Source: a virus
Direction: 5' to 3' (one strand)
IMG/VR virus record: IMGVR_UViG_3300022693_000799
Span: 62,001 to 126,000 of that record
DNA length: 64,000 nt
Shown here: positions 42,540 to 51,802 of the stretch, piece after piece
Layout of the letters: each line of letters opens with the position of its first letter
Position numbering within the stretch: the first letter of the stretch is position 1
Notes under the pieces: model-generated
What the model was told of the DNA's origin: nothing
The model's input: only the letters and a program-made list of their open reading frames with translations
The model's database searches: none
Translations under genes and position numbers: made by a program

Positions 42540-43811
42540 ATGTTAGTACCTTTAGACGATCATGCGCTAATAGATGACGAACGTGTTGTTACGAGTCTTA
42601 CACAACAAGCGGTGGAAGGTATTTGTTTGTTAAAAGAAATAACAAACAGACTAAACAAGGAAGGAGCGTCTCAAGAGATAGCCATCATGATTGAGTCTAT
42701 CGATCCAGAGGCCCTCCCTGAACGTTACCCACGTGAAAGCTTTACACAGGACCCATCGCCTACCAACTTAGCAGTTGCGCTTGAGAGCGCCGTACAGGCT
42801 GCTTTAAAGGCGGTGAACAAAGCAGCGAAGGCTGTCATTGAATTTATTGTTAAACTTTATAACGCCGTTCTTGAGGCTATCTCTAAACTATTTGATAAAG
42901 TAGCCAGGGTAGTCAAAGGTCAAAAGCGTGCTGATGAGTTACAAGCCAAAAGCAATGAGATGGGTGCGGAGTTAGACGGTGAAGCCATTGAAGGCTATAA
43001 GCCGGAAGACGGTAGCTACCAGTTAAACGACCGTGTTGAATTTGACGATGGTGAATACAAGCTCACTTTACATTACGACATTATTAAAGAAGCATTGTCT
43101 CCTCTAGTAGTTCGTGTGTTTGAGCAAAACTTGACACCAGGTATCATTCAACAAAACATCATTGCCGCCTTACAAGATGCTAAGAGCACTAATGCGCGTT
43201 ACGAGCAGTTTGTAGAAGTTGTTAATAACTTTAATGACGATCCAACTGATGCGACTTTGCAAGAGTTAGTAAGCTGGCTACGTAATGAAGAAGAGCGTGA
43301 ACATTTCCATGATATTAAACCATTAGCAGCTTTGGTAGATCAAGATAAAGATCTACATAAAGACTTACCTAATCTAATGGGTCATGGTTTGGGTCCGGTT
43401 ATCACCTTGTTAAATCAAGAAGATAAAATGCGTTACGAGGGTGAAGCGGCAACTGACCCTATTTTTAAACGCATGGTGCGTAGTCGCTACGACCTTGAGC
43501 AACTTTCTGCGTTTGGTGATTTTGAAAAACAAATCAAGAAGCTAGACAAAGGTATCAATGGTATCCATAAATCCACCTTTACATTAGTTGAGCGTGGATG
43601 GTCACCTGAGGTCAGAGAGAAAGTACAACAGTCAGTGAATATCTATCTAGAGTATTTCAGAAACCGCAGTCGTTTCAATACCCAGATCGTTACTACATGT
43701 GCTGTTGTGGTTAATGCGTTAACACGCTTTACACATGCTCAGCAACAGTTTGAAAGTAAACTCTACGGTGAACTACTCACTGTAAAAGAACTTTACAAAA
43801 TGGCCACCTAG
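42540..43811 (+). CDS. Inner-head paralog, 423 aa
   Basis: It starts at ATG 42540 with its GGAG ribosome site inside the previous gene. Residues about 79-85 read LAVALE, then S-A-V-Q-A-A-L-K-A-V-N-K-A, so ALE-S is a fit to the (S/A/G)-x-E cleavage rule before a basic amphipathic helix. The rest is acidic and helical. It shares the layout of the proteins at 39400, 50406 and 51803 and ends at a bidirectional terminator. Confidence 0.6.
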   Translation: MLVPLDDHALIDDERVVTSLTQQAVEGICLLKEITNRLNKEGASQEIAIMIESIDPEALPERYPRESFTQDPSPTNLAVALESAVQAALKAVNKAAKAVIEFIVKLYNAVLEAISKLFDKVARVVKGQKRADELQAKSNEMGAELDGEAIEGYKPEDGSYQLNDRVEFDDGEYKLTLHYDIIKEALSPLVVRVFEQNLTPGIIQQNIIAALQDAKSTNARYEQFVEVVNNFNDDPTDATLQELVSWLRNEEEREHFHDIKPLAALVDQDKDLHKDLPNLMGHGLGPVITLLNQEDKMRYEGEAATDPIFKRMVRSRYDLEQLSAFGDFEKQIKKLDKGINGIHKSTFTLVERGWSPEVREKVQQSVNIYLEYFRNRSRFNTQIVTTCAVVVNALTRFTHAQQQFESKLYGELLTVKELYKMAT

Positions 43812-43814
43812 ACA

Positions 43815-43866
43815 GCATAAAAGCCTAACCACCTAGCCGTGAGGCCGGGTGGTTAGCTTATGCCGT
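43815..43866. terminator. Bidirectional terminator with GCATAA/TTATGC arms
   Basis: CTAACCACC/GGTGGTTAG (43825-43856) is enclosed by GCATAA at 43815 and TTATGC at 43858. It separates convergent genes and gives hairpin plus TTATGC on each strand. Confidence 0.75.
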
Positions 43867-43867
43867 A

Positions 43868-46759
43868 TTATTGATGTAAGATAAAGTTGATAGTGATGTC
43901 ATCCACCACCGTCAGCGTACCATCCGTTGATAATGACAAACGATTTGCAATAGTGCTGATACCGTTAGCATCTAACACTGTATACGCATCGATGTTATTA
44001 TCAGGACCTAAACCATCGATGGCGACTGATACAACCTCAGAACCGCCTGCAGTTAGAAGTGCACGTTCAATACCTAAGGTAGTTACCGTGTCATTGTCTA
44101 ACGCTTCAGCTATCAGCGTACGTGTCTGGCGCTCGATGGCATTTCTTAGATCACTGTTCCCACTGCCATCTGCTGTCATGTAGTACGTCACCACAAAGCT
44201 CTGAGCGGCTGGAATAGTTTGTTTTATCCCATCACTCACTGTGATAGTTAAATCACCTAGCGTCTGACGTGGTGCAAAGCTAATATCTGTACGTTCAAGC
44301 AGCAAATCATCTAAACTAGCGATGTCTTCTTCCAAATACTTAATAATAGTATCAGGAATGCTGTCGCGATAAGTTACTACATCGCTAGCTGTTGCAAAGC
44401 GATACTTAGCGTCAAAGCATACTAGCGTAATGACGTTATTAATAGCACGTTCATTAGCAATGATGGGGTTGCCGTTATTATCTAACTTAGTCTCACCTGC
44501 CCGATGGCGGATGATTGGACTACCATCTTTTAATACCAACTCACCTTTGTTGTGCAGTAGATTAAACTTCACATTGCCTTCATCATCCACGGTATAGGTT
44601 CTAGCCCCATACTCATCTACCTCGTAGACATCTTGGTCGTATTTTGCATAGACTGGCTCTTCATACGTCTCATAGCGTAATGATGAGACAATAGAACGTG
44701 AGTCTGAGCGCAGCAATGACATGGCTGTACCAAACTTAAAAGTAATACCTTCTTGCAATAAGCCAACGTAATTACCATCAAGCATATTTACGTTAATTTG
44801 ACCTGAGAATGCATTCACTTCTTGAGCGGTAGGTGTCGTACCTGTCAGAATGTAGGTTAGTCGTAACTCACTTACCAGATCAATGTAGTAAACCTGTAGA
44901 TCTTCTTCGTACTGTTTAAATCCAGTCATGGCTATTCTATCTTCAACGGTTACATCAAAGTTAGTGGTTAGCATAAAAGAATACACAGGACGATCGTCTA
45001 CCAGCCCCTCATAGCGACCATGTTGTACACTTAAGTTGACATCGCCCGGTGGGTTAAAGCCTAACTGTAAGACAAGTTGACTAATGTCAATATCATCACC
45101 TAGATCACGTACATCTACGGTTACCAATAAACGATACCCTTCCTTAACACGTTCAAAAGACAACGCGTAGGTTGACGCTTGTTGTGTAATAAGGTTGTTA
45201 TCTTCGTAGAAACGACGAGTAACAATAGATGGGTTATCTAAGTAATACGGCCTGCAATCAAACGCATTCTCAGTGGTGTCTAACACATAGTGAAACGGCG
45301 TGTACAAGAACGTATTGTTGTTCATGGCTGATATCAATGAGTCTGATGCTAATGACTCGTAGATTGCCTGCTCGTCTGAGGGTAGATAGCGTAACAACCC
45401 ATCGTCTAAGCGATATAGCGTATCAGGTCCAATGGTTAGTCTGTTGATATTATCATAACAGGTATCTAACTCAGCCAACGCCTGCATGTTAACCTGCATG
45501 GTCCGCGTCAATGCACCAATAGGTGAAGTAAGCGATGACAGATTCGGTGACGGAAGTAGACGAGTGGCCTGGTAGATTCTATCTGTAACATTATCTAGAC
45601 GCTTAACGACTTTATACCCCAAATCACTTAACGTTGTGGTTAGCGCAGTATCAGTAATAGGAACGTCTTGACGATTGTCATTATAAATGACACGCTGTTT
45701 AAGTTCATCAATGGTTAGCGAGCCTCTACCATTTCGTGTTGTGTCTTCTGAGAAGATAGAAATATTAGCCAGCGAGCTAAGCGGTGCCACCCAAGGTGCG
45801 TTAGCGATATTGTCAATGTCACGCCACTCTACCGCATATTCGCTTGTTGGGAAGTTGTCCAGAATAAGGCTAAGTTCACCTTCCGTAGTATAGATATCAA
45901 CCCGGATATTAGATTGCAGCAAAGCGCTGGTGTAATAGATCTCAGGGATTGTCACCGTTAATGACTGATCCGCTACTGTTAATAATGCAGTGACCGTATC
46001 ACTGGCAAATACTTGATCTGAATGCGTTGTGTGGATCTCAGTATAATTACCTTGACCGTCACCCATCCAAACACGCGCATGATAAAACTGACCATTAAAC
46101 GTATAACGCTGACTTAATCCAGTAGAGACGGTAGTAGCAAAGTATTTCGGTGTCAGGCGGAATTGGAACACTTGAGCATCAATACGTAAGTAATCTACTC
46201 CGCTAATATTAACAATCTCGCTGTCAACTACGTTAGTGGTCAATGTCTGCAGTGGGTTTTCTTCCGACGTATCGTAGAGTACCTGTACTGCGTTGTTTTC
46301 CAATACACGAATATCAATCGGATAGTGTAATCCAAAATACGTTTCAGATACAACAAACACGGTATTACGCGGAATAGTAATCTTCCTTAAACCAGTATTG
46401 CCATCTACTACTGCTTGAGAGACAATCTCTTCCTTACTAAATAACAAGCTAAAGGTAGCGGTCGAGGGAAGAGCAAAACGTCCAATGTAATCTTCATCAG
46501 CCATATGGCGATAAAGGTCTTCTTCAGTCTCAGCTAAAGTAGGATACAGCTTACGTAAAGCAATATCATTTTGAATACCTGCAGAGGCGGCTTGTACGGC
46601 GGAGGCTTCTAACAGAAAGATAAACGGATTGGTAGGATCAGTTAGATCGTAAGCGCCATCATACGCCTCTTCAAGCGCATCTAGCGTGGTGCGCTGAATG
46701 TTACCTGGATCAAAACGAAAACGACCCAGTTTAGACATTACGTTATTAAGCGTCGACAT
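43868..46759 (-). CDS. Baseplate wedge-like protein (T4 gp6/J-type), 963 aa
   Basis: The long N-terminal helical part (NVMSKLGRFRFDPGNIQRTTLDALEEAYDG) is followed by many beta segments. This matches the layout of baseplate wedge proteins of the gp6/J family, as does the size. It would join the tube-proximal baseplate ring to outer parts. It starts at 46759 after AGGAG and is four bases from its partner gene upstream. It is reversed relative to neighbours. The assignment rests on layout and size, so it is moderate. Confidence 0.6.
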   Translation of the reverse strand: MSTLNNVMSKLGRFRFDPGNIQRTTLDALEEAYDGAYDLTDPTNPFIFLLEASAVQAASAGIQNDIALRKLYPTLAETEEDLYRHMADEDYIGRFALPSTATFSLLFSKEEIVSQAVVDGNTGLRKITIPRNTVFVVSETYFGLHYPIDIRVLENNAVQVLYDTSEENPLQTLTTNVVDSEIVNISGVDYLRIDAQVFQFRLTPKYFATTVSTGLSQRYTFNGQFYHARVWMGDGQGNYTEIHTTHSDQVFASDTVTALLTVADQSLTVTIPEIYYTSALLQSNIRVDIYTTEGELSLILDNFPTSEYAVEWRDIDNIANAPWVAPLSSLANISIFSEDTTRNGRGSLTIDELKQRVIYNDNRQDVPITDTALTTTLSDLGYKVVKRLDNVTDRIYQATRLLPSPNLSSLTSPIGALTRTMQVNMQALAELDTCYDNINRLTIGPDTLYRLDDGLLRYLPSDEQAIYESLASDSLISAMNNNTFLYTPFHYVLDTTENAFDCRPYYLDNPSIVTRRFYEDNNLITQQASTYALSFERVKEGYRLLVTVDVRDLGDDIDISQLVLQLGFNPPGDVNLSVQHGRYEGLVDDRPVYSFMLTTNFDVTVEDRIAMTGFKQYEEDLQVYYIDLVSELRLTYILTGTTPTAQEVNAFSGQINVNMLDGNYVGLLQEGITFKFGTAMSLLRSDSRSIVSSLRYETYEEPVYAKYDQDVYEVDEYGARTYTVDDEGNVKFNLLHNKGELVLKDGSPIIRHRAGETKLDNNGNPIIANERAINNVITLVCFDAKYRFATASDVVTYRDSIPDTIIKYLEEDIASLDDLLLERTDISFAPRQTLGDLTITVSDGIKQTIPAAQSFVVTYYMTADGSGNSDLRNAIERQTRTLIAEALDNDTVTTLGIERALLTAGGSEVVSVAIDGLGPDNNIDAYTVLDANGISTIANRLSLSTDGTLTVVDDITINFILHQ

Positions 46760-46762
46760 GTA

Positions 46763-47791
46763 TTATACTCCTGCTATAGCGACTTGTTCGTCGATAGTAA
46801 GTTGGTAGGTGTCTTTAGCTACCCACCATTCTAATTCGTTGTCTTCTGCTATCCTTGGATAACCTTGATAGTTAAATAAAGACAATTCTGATTTGGTCAA
46901 TTTAGTAAACAGCTGCTCTCTGGTTGCATCAGCCATTTCTGGATTAAAGTAAACAACGGTTGCGTTAAACTCTTGAATACTTATAGGGTCATTGTACTCA
47001 ACCCCTATGCATTGAAACGGGATAGAGATTTGTTCGTTATCGTTAGCCAAAGGACTATCGGCTGTATAGTTAAAAGCAGCACCCATGGGAACCGCTGTTG
47101 GAAATGCAGCCCCGCAGTTCGCTATTTTTTGAACATAGGTTCTCGTTGGATCCAAGACTAAACGATAGATACGCGTCATGTAGTCTATCTCATTTTCAAC
47201 GATCATCTCTGGATAAGGTACAAGCTCACCTCGACCTACCGCCATAGCGTAATGTGTCCAGGCGTAAAACAATGCAGAGATCGGGTCACCTATGATGTTA
47301 CGAAAGTTTGCAGTCAATGAATACGTACCATAATTACGCGGTATGTCATCAATCATCGACCAGCTTTCTTTTGCTATACCTTCTTGTGAAGTATAGGTAT
47401 CGACATCCACATCAGGCCAACCACTGATGGATAATAAATTATTAGTTAGCATGGGGATGAATGCGCTACGCTCATCAACTAAACCAGGTGCTTTCACTGA
47501 ACGCGGTGATTTAGTACCATCGGGATCTAATAAAACTCGTATCAAACGCTGTTGCGTTAACTCTGATTGAGTGAGGAGAGGGGCAAGTATACGGCTGGCG
47601 CTTAAGTTATCGTATGACAAATTTAATCTAGGCCGTGTGAAAAACGTCAGGCCGTGATTATCCGTATTCTGGGTAACCGGGTTCCCAACGCCTCGGTGGT
47701 TAATGCCTTTATGGACATTAGTTGCTGTTGCTGACAAATTCCCAAGCCCACTCCCTTTCGAGATAAGGTTAATCGTTTCACGATTTGACAT
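46763..47791 (-). CDS. Virion structural protein, probable baseplate partner, 342 aa
   Basis: It starts at 47791 after GGGAG and precedes the baseplate wedge-like gene by three bases. It is a beta-rich, Asn/Pro-containing protein with an N-terminal segment (LNLSYDNLSASRILAPLLT) typical of virion assemblies. The context of coupled expression makes a baseplate role the best guess. It is divergent from the 349-aa gene with only 33 bases between starts. Confidence 0.55.
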   Translation of the reverse strand: MSNRETINLISKGSGLGNLSATATNVHKGINHRGVGNPVTQNTDNHGLTFFTRPRLNLSYDNLSASRILAPLLTQSELTQQRLIRVLLDPDGTKSPRSVKAPGLVDERSAFIPMLTNNLLSISGWPDVDVDTYTSQEGIAKESWSMIDDIPRNYGTYSLTANFRNIIGDPISALFYAWTHYAMAVGRGELVPYPEMIVENEIDYMTRIYRLVLDPTRTYVQKIANCGAAFPTAVPMGAAFNYTADSPLANDNEQISIPFQCIGVEYNDPISIQEFNATVVYFNPEMADATREQLFTKLTKSELSLFNYQGYPRIAEDNELEWWVAKDTYQLTIDEQVAIAGV

Positions 47792-47824
47792 TCTAATTAC
47801 TCTCCCATTATAGGACTTGTTATC

Positions 47825-48874
47825 ATGATTAAAGACACGGCCGATACCACTATTTCAGTGGTGAGCAAACTAGCCGGTATAATTGAATCTGCTAAAGGCT
47901 CAACGCTAACGGATGTAACGCGATCAACACGTGTTGAACCCATTGTGATGATGGAATCGCGTTTACGCAATGAACCGTTTATGACAGATGTACTTCAAAC
48001 GCTTACTTCAATATTCACTGGCTATTATTTACAAGCCGTTGCGGTATTGACTAAAGTAAATGGCGTTGAAGTTGTCCGCACGCTAGATCGCCTAGCAACA
48101 GAACGCTCACCGGTTGACGCAATTGGGACTGAAGCGTATAAATACGCATTGCCAAACTACGAAACTAAAACGGTAGGTAATGTTGCAGTTTCTTTACTGC
48201 CAAGCGTTGAAGATCGTGGGCTTAATGAGTTAACCACTGTCAATAACCTAGCAGTAGGTAAATTGTTCGAGGTGAGTGTAGGTGTAGGTGAACAGAAAGT
48301 CACCATCCCTATGTCTGTTCGTCTTAACGTAAAAGACATTAACACTCAAGGATTGGTTCATATTTTAGCCGCCGGGGTTAAGGATAACAGCGCTAAAGAA
48401 CGTTTCTACCGCTGGCGTGCAGGTGAACTTAAGTTTATCCAAGATTTGATTTTGTGCCAGGACATCATCGATGCTCGTAAGCAAGCTATGTTGGAAGATA
48501 AAACTGATACATTAGCACGTATTGAACAGCGTCGTAATAAAAACCGCCTATCCGGTATCCTATCAGGGAAAGCGTCACTTAATGATGCCTCTGGTATTGT
48601 TGTAGTATCAAGTGATACGGCTGCTGATATCGAAAAAGAAATCGGTGGTAAGTTAAGTAAGTTCAAACATCGTGAAGCATTGTTTAAAAATGCATTCGTC
48701 ATGTTGATGGTTGTTGTCGATACTGAGTGGGAACGCGTCACTATCTATCATCGTGGTATTGAAGATGAGTCTGAGCTTAGCTATCGTGACTTGCAGACTG
48801 CTAACAAGCGTACTGGTCCTGATGTTGTTGAACTGCTTAAAGCTTTTCAAGCAGGTAACACCCCTCGTTATTAA
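47825..48874 (+). CDS. Virion structural protein, 349 aa
   Basis: It starts at ATG 47825 after AGGAC. A beta domain (VGVGEQKVTIPMSVRLNVKDI) is followed by basic helices (RRNKNRLSGILSGK) and an alpha/beta end with VMLMVVVDTEWERVTIYHRG. The pattern is typical of jumbo-phage structural proteins but no function is assigned. It starts an operon through 51716 that includes two more unknown proteins and an inner-head paralog. Confidence 0.55.
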   Translation: MIKDTADTTISVVSKLAGIIESAKGSTLTDVTRSTRVEPIVMMESRLRNEPFMTDVLQTLTSIFTGYYLQAVAVLTKVNGVEVVRTLDRLATERSPVDAIGTEAYKYALPNYETKTVGNVAVSLLPSVEDRGLNELTTVNNLAVGKLFEVSVGVGEQKVTIPMSVRLNVKDINTQGLVHILAAGVKDNSAKERFYRWRAGELKFIQDLILCQDIIDARKQAMLEDKTDTLARIEQRRNKNRLSGILSGKASLNDASGIVVVSSDTAADIEKEIGGKLSKFKHREALFKNAFVMLMVVVDTEWERVTIYHRGIEDESELSYRDLQTANKRTGPDVVELLKAFQAGNTPRY

Positions 48875-48886
48875 GGAAACGAATTT

Positions 48887-49774
48887 ATGAAACTGACAGC
48901 CCTTTTCTCATCGCTGTTACCGTCTACTTCTAAAGAGACGCTATTGGGTGATATTAACCTAATCCGTGAGTCTATCAACTTACACACGCTGCCTGTCTAT
49001 AAGACGGCAGCTGACCTAACTCGCAAAGCACCACTTAAAGGTGAGATTGCTGAGGAGTTTGAACGTAAGGCTAAGCGCAATCTAGAGCTTTACAAAGACA
49101 ACGCTATCCAGACAGTGCATACATCGCTTACACGCGCTGTAGCTAACCTGTCAGTTGTTGAAGAACTCATCCGTAAGAACATTGAACAAGATAGCTTAAT
49201 GCGTGATGCCATGACATACACGCAGGCTAGCCTAATTCAATACGTTCAGGTTGCACGCTTCTGTTCTTCTTATGCACGTCGTCTTCTGCTGGTTATGACT
49301 GAAGAAGCATCAGAAGTATTGTCTGACGATTACAGCAAGTCAAGTAACCGCGAGATGGAATACGTCAAGCAGTACATGGATGGTTTCATTCGTGGTATTA
49401 ACGCGATTGGTGGTAAGAAACAAGATACTGTAGAAGCCTTTGAAAAGATTCCAGATATCTTGTTAAACCCTGAAACGGTAGATGTGACCAAACAGACTGT
49501 GGGTATCAACCGCATGGATCCCTTTAAGTTTAACTTGATCCCTTATCGTTGGAATCCGATCTATCACCTTCGCATGGCGATTGCTAACTATCAAGTCCAA
49601 AATGCAAAACTTGCACAAGAAGAACTTGAGTCATTAGAGCTTCGCTTACTCCACCTTAAACAACGTCGAGACGGTAAAGAAAATGCAAGTATCGAACAGC
49701 AGATTAACCACACCCAAGGACGCATCGATAAGTTGCGCTACAAACTCCATCGAGATGAAGAGAAGGCTGCCTAA
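48887..49774 (+). CDS. Hypothetical helical virion protein, 295 aa
   Basis: It starts at ATG 48887 after AAGGAAACG. Almost fully helical with a Glu/Gln/Lys-rich coiled coil at about residues 245-290. There is no motif. Its end overlaps the next gene's preferred start by 20 bases. It probably belongs to the same structural cluster. Confidence 0.6.
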   Translation: MKLTALFSSLLPSTSKETLLGDINLIRESINLHTLPVYKTAADLTRKAPLKGEIAEEFERKAKRNLELYKDNAIQTVHTSLTRAVANLSVVEELIRKNIEQDSLMRDAMTYTQASLIQYVQVARFCSSYARRLLLVMTEEASEVLSDDYSKSSNREMEYVKQYMDGFIRGINAIGGKKQDTVEAFEKIPDILLNPETVDVTKQTVGINRMDPFKFNLIPYRWNPIYHLRMAIANYQVQNAKLAQEELESLELRLLHLKQRRDGKENASIEQQINHTQGRIDKLRYKLHRDEEKAA

Positions 49775-50342
49775 CCGCCCACGCATGTATCGTAACTACA
49801 ACGCCACGGTTTTTCAAAGTGGCTTAGTACAACCGTTCATCATGCGTGATGACGATACTTACTATAGTATCGAAGAAATCCATAATACGCTTCATGACTT
49901 TATGGAGAAAGTTGTTTATCGTCGCACCGATAACATCCCAATGGAGTTGGTGAATGAGTTTGTAAAGTATGCAATCTGGTTAACAGGTGGCAGTCACTTT
50001 TACGACGTGTTGATCACACAGTGTGATAATAACATGCTGAAAGATCAAACGCGTGACTTCTTAGTTGACACAGTTGAGATGCTTTCTACTGGCTCACGTA
50101 AAATGAACGTGTATACCTGGTTGCGTCTTACTACGGCATCTACCACAGAGTGGGGTGCGTCTAAGAAAGGACCTATCTCGGATCACTCTTTATATGACGC
50201 GTTAAAAACAACGTTGCCCGCTAACCCTATAGCGACATGGCTTGCCATGGACGGCGGTTTTGAAGACCTCCTGACAACGCTGTATATCTTATTTGCCCAA
50301 GCGAACTATGATCCTTGGCAGGTTACCCCTAACCGGGTGTAG
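49755..50342 (+). CDS. Hypothetical virion protein, 195 aa
   Basis: ATG 49755, within the end of the previous gene, is preferred; ATG 49785 is possible, and the longer frame lacks a site. The protein has a basic start (MKRRLPNRPRMYRNYN), then a mixed fold with aromatic clusters. No family is recognised. It ends 63 bases before the inner-head paralog gene. Confidence 0.6.
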   Translation: MKRRLPNRPRMYRNYNATVFQSGLVQPFIMRDDDTYYSIEEIHNTLHDFMEKVVYRRTDNIPMELVNEFVKYAIWLTGGSHFYDVLITQCDNNMLKDQTRDFLVDTVEMLSTGSRKMNVYTWLRLTTASTTEWGASKKGPISDHSLYDALKTTLPANPIATWLAMDGGFEDLLTTLYILFAQANYDPWQVTPNRV

Positions 50343-50405
50343 TTTTACGTAAAACTATCCAAACGTTTAATTAAACAAAAAACTTAATATGGGAGTAAGA
50401 CAATT

Positions 50406-51716
50406 ATGTCTAACCGTTTAAAAACATTACTAGCCTCTACTGCACCAACAGTAGCAGTAGAAAGCCAGAAAGACAAGCCAGTAGAGAAAGCACCTGTTGT
50501 TGATCTTACCGGCCCTGCTCTAGAGCACGCTGAAGCAAACCTAGCGCTTGCTACCGTTGGTGTTGAACATGCTGATAGCGATGTAAACGAACTAATGGAA
50601 ATCGCTGCAGGTCTTGAATCTATCTGTGGTGCTGCTTCTGCAACTATCCCTGAAGGCGGTCTTAAGCGTTCTGGCGCTGCTATGCTACACGTAGCGGTTG
50701 AAGGCTATGCTAACCGTTTAGGTTTGGAAGAGTCTTTCGTTCCAGGCATCGAGTCTTTCGGTTCTGAAGGCGAAGCTATCACAGCAACTCAAGTATCAGT
50801 TGAAGGTATCAAAGAAACTATTCAACGTGTTTGGGAAGCGGTTAAAGCAGCGGTACTTAAAGCGATTGAAGCAGTTAAGGCATGGTTTGCTAAGTTCTTC
50901 ATCAACGCTGAGAAAATCAAAGCACGCGCTGAAGCAATCAAAGCAGGTGTTAAAGACAAAACTGGCGATGCGAAAGAATCAAAAGTTAGCGTTGGCTCTG
51001 CGGTAGCTAAATTGCACAAAGGCGGCAAGCTTGCTTCTGTTTCTACTGTAGCGGCTGAAGTTAAAACTGTACTTGGCAACGTAGTAACAGCACAAACTGA
51101 ACTTACTAAAACTGCTGGTGAACTTGGCGATATCGTAGGTAAGGTTGCAAAAGAAAATGCTGAGAAAGGCGCTGAGCTATTAGTTGAAGCAGGTCTTAAG
51201 CTAGTTGAAGCACCTCAAGCATTCAAAGGCACGCTGGATCTTAAAGAAAGCACCGTTGATGGCGAGAAAGCTTACTTCTCAGACGAGTTGTTTGGCGGTA
51301 AAGTTATCAAGATGGTAGCGAATGAAAAGAGCTACTCTGCGTCACTTCAAGATAAGGCTGACGTGAAGCTTGACGATGCTGACAAAGAAGTATCAACGCT
51401 TGCAGTTGCTGACATCGAGTCATTGTGTGACCTGGTAATCGATTGTGCTGACGAACTAGCCGGTGCTAAAGATACTGTCTTTGATAAAGGTAGCGACGTT
51501 AAGAACGACCTACTTAAAGCCGGTAAAGATGCATCAGCTGCGTTAGGCGATGACGCTGATAAAGCAGTAGCATCTAACACTCAAGCAATGGTTCGCATGC
51601 TACCTACGTTTACACGTATGGTTGACCAGCCTTCAATGGCGCTTCTTGCACACTCTGCAAAAGCACTTGGTGGTGTTCTAGACATCGCAGCTGCTTCTTC
51701 AAAGCAGTACGAGTAA
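50406..51716 (+). CDS. Inner-head paralog, 436 aa
   Basis: It starts at ATG 50406 after GGGAG. It holds several (S/A)-x-E sites: VAVES (about 20), VAVEG (about 99) and VSVEG (about 135). The last stands directly before IKETIQRVWEAVKAAVLKAI, the signature helix of the paralog set. This helix is the best match to those in 39400 and 51803. The product is Ala/Lys/Glu-rich and helical, as expected for abundant internal head proteins cleaved in the prohead. Codon and composition bias toward Ala/Lys/Glu suggests high expression. Confidence 0.65.
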   Translation: MSNRLKTLLASTAPTVAVESQKDKPVEKAPVVDLTGPALEHAEANLALATVGVEHADSDVNELMEIAAGLESICGAASATIPEGGLKRSGAAMLHVAVEGYANRLGLEESFVPGIESFGSEGEAITATQVSVEGIKETIQRVWEAVKAAVLKAIEAVKAWFAKFFINAEKIKARAEAIKAGVKDKTGDAKESKVSVGSAVAKLHKGGKLASVSTVAAEVKTVLGNVVTAQTELTKTAGELGDIVGKVAKENAEKGAELLVEAGLKLVEAPQAFKGTLDLKESTVDGEKAYFSDELFGGKVIKMVANEKSYSASLQDKADVKLDDADKEVSTLAVADIESLCDLVIDCADELAGAKDTVFDKGSDVKNDLLKAGKDASAALGDDADKAVASNTQAMVRMLPTFTRMVDQPSMALLAHSAKALGGVLDIAAASSKQYE

Positions 51717-51726
51717 GTTAAATCGT

Positions 51727-51748
51727 AAGGTGGGCTTCGGTCCACCTT
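51727..51748 (+). terminator. Hairpin terminator without TATGCC
   Basis: AAGGTGG/CCACCTT surrounds a GCTTCGGT loop. The sequence ATTCCCTG follows rather than TATGCC, making this one of the few exceptions to the recurrent element. Confidence 0.65.
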
Positions 51749-51802
51749 ATTCCCTGTTAAGTTAGTTTATTAACAAACCCAACACGTAATTAGGATAGAA
51801 TA